From: Collinsella aerofaciens
Lineage (GTDB): Bacteria > Actinomycetota > Coriobacteriia > Coriobacteriales > Coriobacteriaceae
Direction: 5' to 3'
Length of the DNA stretch: 6,247 nt
Assembly (NCBI GenBank): GCA_008671285.1
Contig: RPYR01000075.1
Coordinates: 1-6,247 of the forward strand
The notes under the pieces are model-generated. The model was not told the DNA's origin and did no database searches. It saw nothing but the letters and a program-made list of their open reading frames with translations. A program made the translations under genes and the position numbers. Positions 6,039 through 6,247 of the stretch are shown here, piece after piece. Numbering within the stretch: the stretch's first letter is position 1; the number at the start of each line of letters is the position of its first letter.

Positions 6039-6045
6039 CTCCCTT
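6039..6045 (-). promoter_or_regulatory. Ribosome binding site for valS
   Basis: AAGGGAG on the minus strand lies 6 nt before the ATG at 6032. It is only 7 bp downstream of the foot of the large hairpin at 6053-6165, so it stays single-stranded if that hairpin forms. Confidence 0.75.
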
Positions 6046-6052
6046 GCCCGTC

Positions 6053-6165
6053 GGCGTGTCCGCCTGCTTGGTTTTCGCTCGGTCAGGTCCTGACTCGCAC
6101 GAAGAGCACATTTAGTGCTCTTCGGCTCGTGCGGAATCTACGAACACCAAGCAGGCGGACACGCC
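6053..6165 (-). repeat. Large nested hairpin element, copy 2 (valS leader)
   Basis: The outer arms 6053-6077 and 6141-6165 pair at 24 of 25 positions, including a perfect 19-bp segment, GGCGTGTCCGCCTGCTTGG (6053-6071). Within them, CGCAC (6096-6100) pairs with GTGCG (6129-6133) and GAAGAGCAC (6101-6109) with GTGCTCTTC (6115-6123), with a 5-nt bulge and the loop ATTTA. A small side hairpin, TCAGGTCCTGA, is at 6083-6093. Read on the minus strand its core matches the core of copy 1 at 3216-3316. It would form in the valS 5' untranslated RNA immediately upstream of the ribosome binding site, but no U-run follows, so it is not a standard attenuator. Confidence 0.75.
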
Positions 6166-6179
6166 TTAGGTAGCGATTA

Positions 6180-6192
6180 CTTCAGTCTGAAG
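6180..6192. repeat. 13-nt perfect palindrome near the valS promoter
   Basis: CTTCAG-T-CTGAAG lies just upstream of the valS leader hairpin and downstream of the candidate promoter. It could be a protein-binding site or an RNA hairpin. There is no further evidence for a role. Confidence 0.35.
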
Positions 6193-6213
6193 GTACTAAC
6201 TTGACAATCTCAC

Positions 6214-6222
6214 AGAATAGCA
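6214..6222 (-). promoter_or_regulatory. Candidate extended -10 promoter element for valS
   Basis: On the minus strand TGCTATTCT gives a TGn extension with TATTCT (4 of 6 to TATAAT). The region 17 bp upstream is only a T-run, so the -35 is weak. A start near 6207 would give a leader of about 175 nt that includes the whole 6053-6165 hairpin. A TTGTCA at 6202-6207 on the same strand has no convincing partner. Confidence 0.35.
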
Positions 6223-6232
6223 CAGGCATACC

Positions 6233-6247
6233 TGCCAAAAAGGGACA
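6233..6247 (+). repeat. Truncated copy of the GGGACAGTCCC palindrome at the window edge
   Basis: The last 15 bases, TGCCAAAAAGGGACA, match 1369-1383 at 13 of 15 positions and stop exactly at the centre of symmetry. The window edge probably cuts a second palindrome of the 1368-1398 family, but only half is visible. Confidence 0.5.

Noticed and set aside
3216..6165. valS as cargo of a composite transposon bounded by the two hairpin elements
   Set aside because: The elements encode no transposase, valS is an essential core gene in its usual neighbourhood beside folC, and no target duplications are seen.
5436..6173. Plus-strand open frame of about 245 codons opposite the 5' part of valS
   Set aside because: Same reason: a shadow of valS codon bias that runs into the leader hairpin.
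6201..6206. Perfect plus-strand TTGACA pointing out of the window
   Set aside because: The best -10 options 16-20 bp downstream match at most 3 of 6 positions. It could only be assessed with sequence beyond the window.
6033..6247. T-box riboswitch upstream of valS
   Set aside because: Considered because valS is a classic T-box target, but no AGGGTGGNACCGCG-type antiterminator sequence and no terminator with a U-run is visible in the available leader.

Overview
The window looks like chromosomal DNA from a GC-rich Gram-positive bacterium. The codon usage, the protein styles and the type of short palindromic repeats point to the Coriobacteriia, most likely a Collinsella-like gut species. This placement rests on general resemblance only and was not tested against a database.

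Layout, left to right. Positions 1-110 hold the last 35 codons of an IS3-family transposase (OrfB end), and the element's right end appears to lie near 140. Positions 140-171 hold half of a REP-like palindrome that occurs complete at 1632-1698, so the IS seems to have landed in the loop of such a palindrome. A short leader with an imperfect direct repeat (186-235) precedes a plus-strand M24 metallopeptidase of the Xaa-Pro dipeptidase/aminopeptidase type (276-1364). The 348-bp gap 1365-1712 between convergent genes has no convincing gene but is packed with secondary structure: a near-perfect 31-nt palindrome, a ~156-nt long inverted repeat with an intrinsic terminator inside it, a small GC hairpin and the REP-like hairpin.

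The rest is on the minus strand and reads right to left: valS (valyl-tRNA synthetase, 6032-3336), then folC (folylpolyglutamate/dihydrofolate synthase, 3056-1713). The valS-folC order is also known from Bacillus and other Gram-positives. Here the two are separated by 279 bp holding a large nested hairpin, a small hairpin, a candidate extended -10 box and a terminator-like hairpin in front of folC. valS supplies Val-tRNA for translation, folC makes the polyglutamylated folates needed for one-carbon metabolism, and the M24 enzyme recycles proline-containing peptides.

The protein genes are ordinary. The main point of interest is the set of structured repeats. Two nested hairpins (3216-3316 and 6053-6165) flank valS, share an inner core in opposite orientation, and have outer arms that differ completely in sequence yet pair almost perfectly within each copy. 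This looks like a hairpin family (mobile or RNA-level) that I cannot name.
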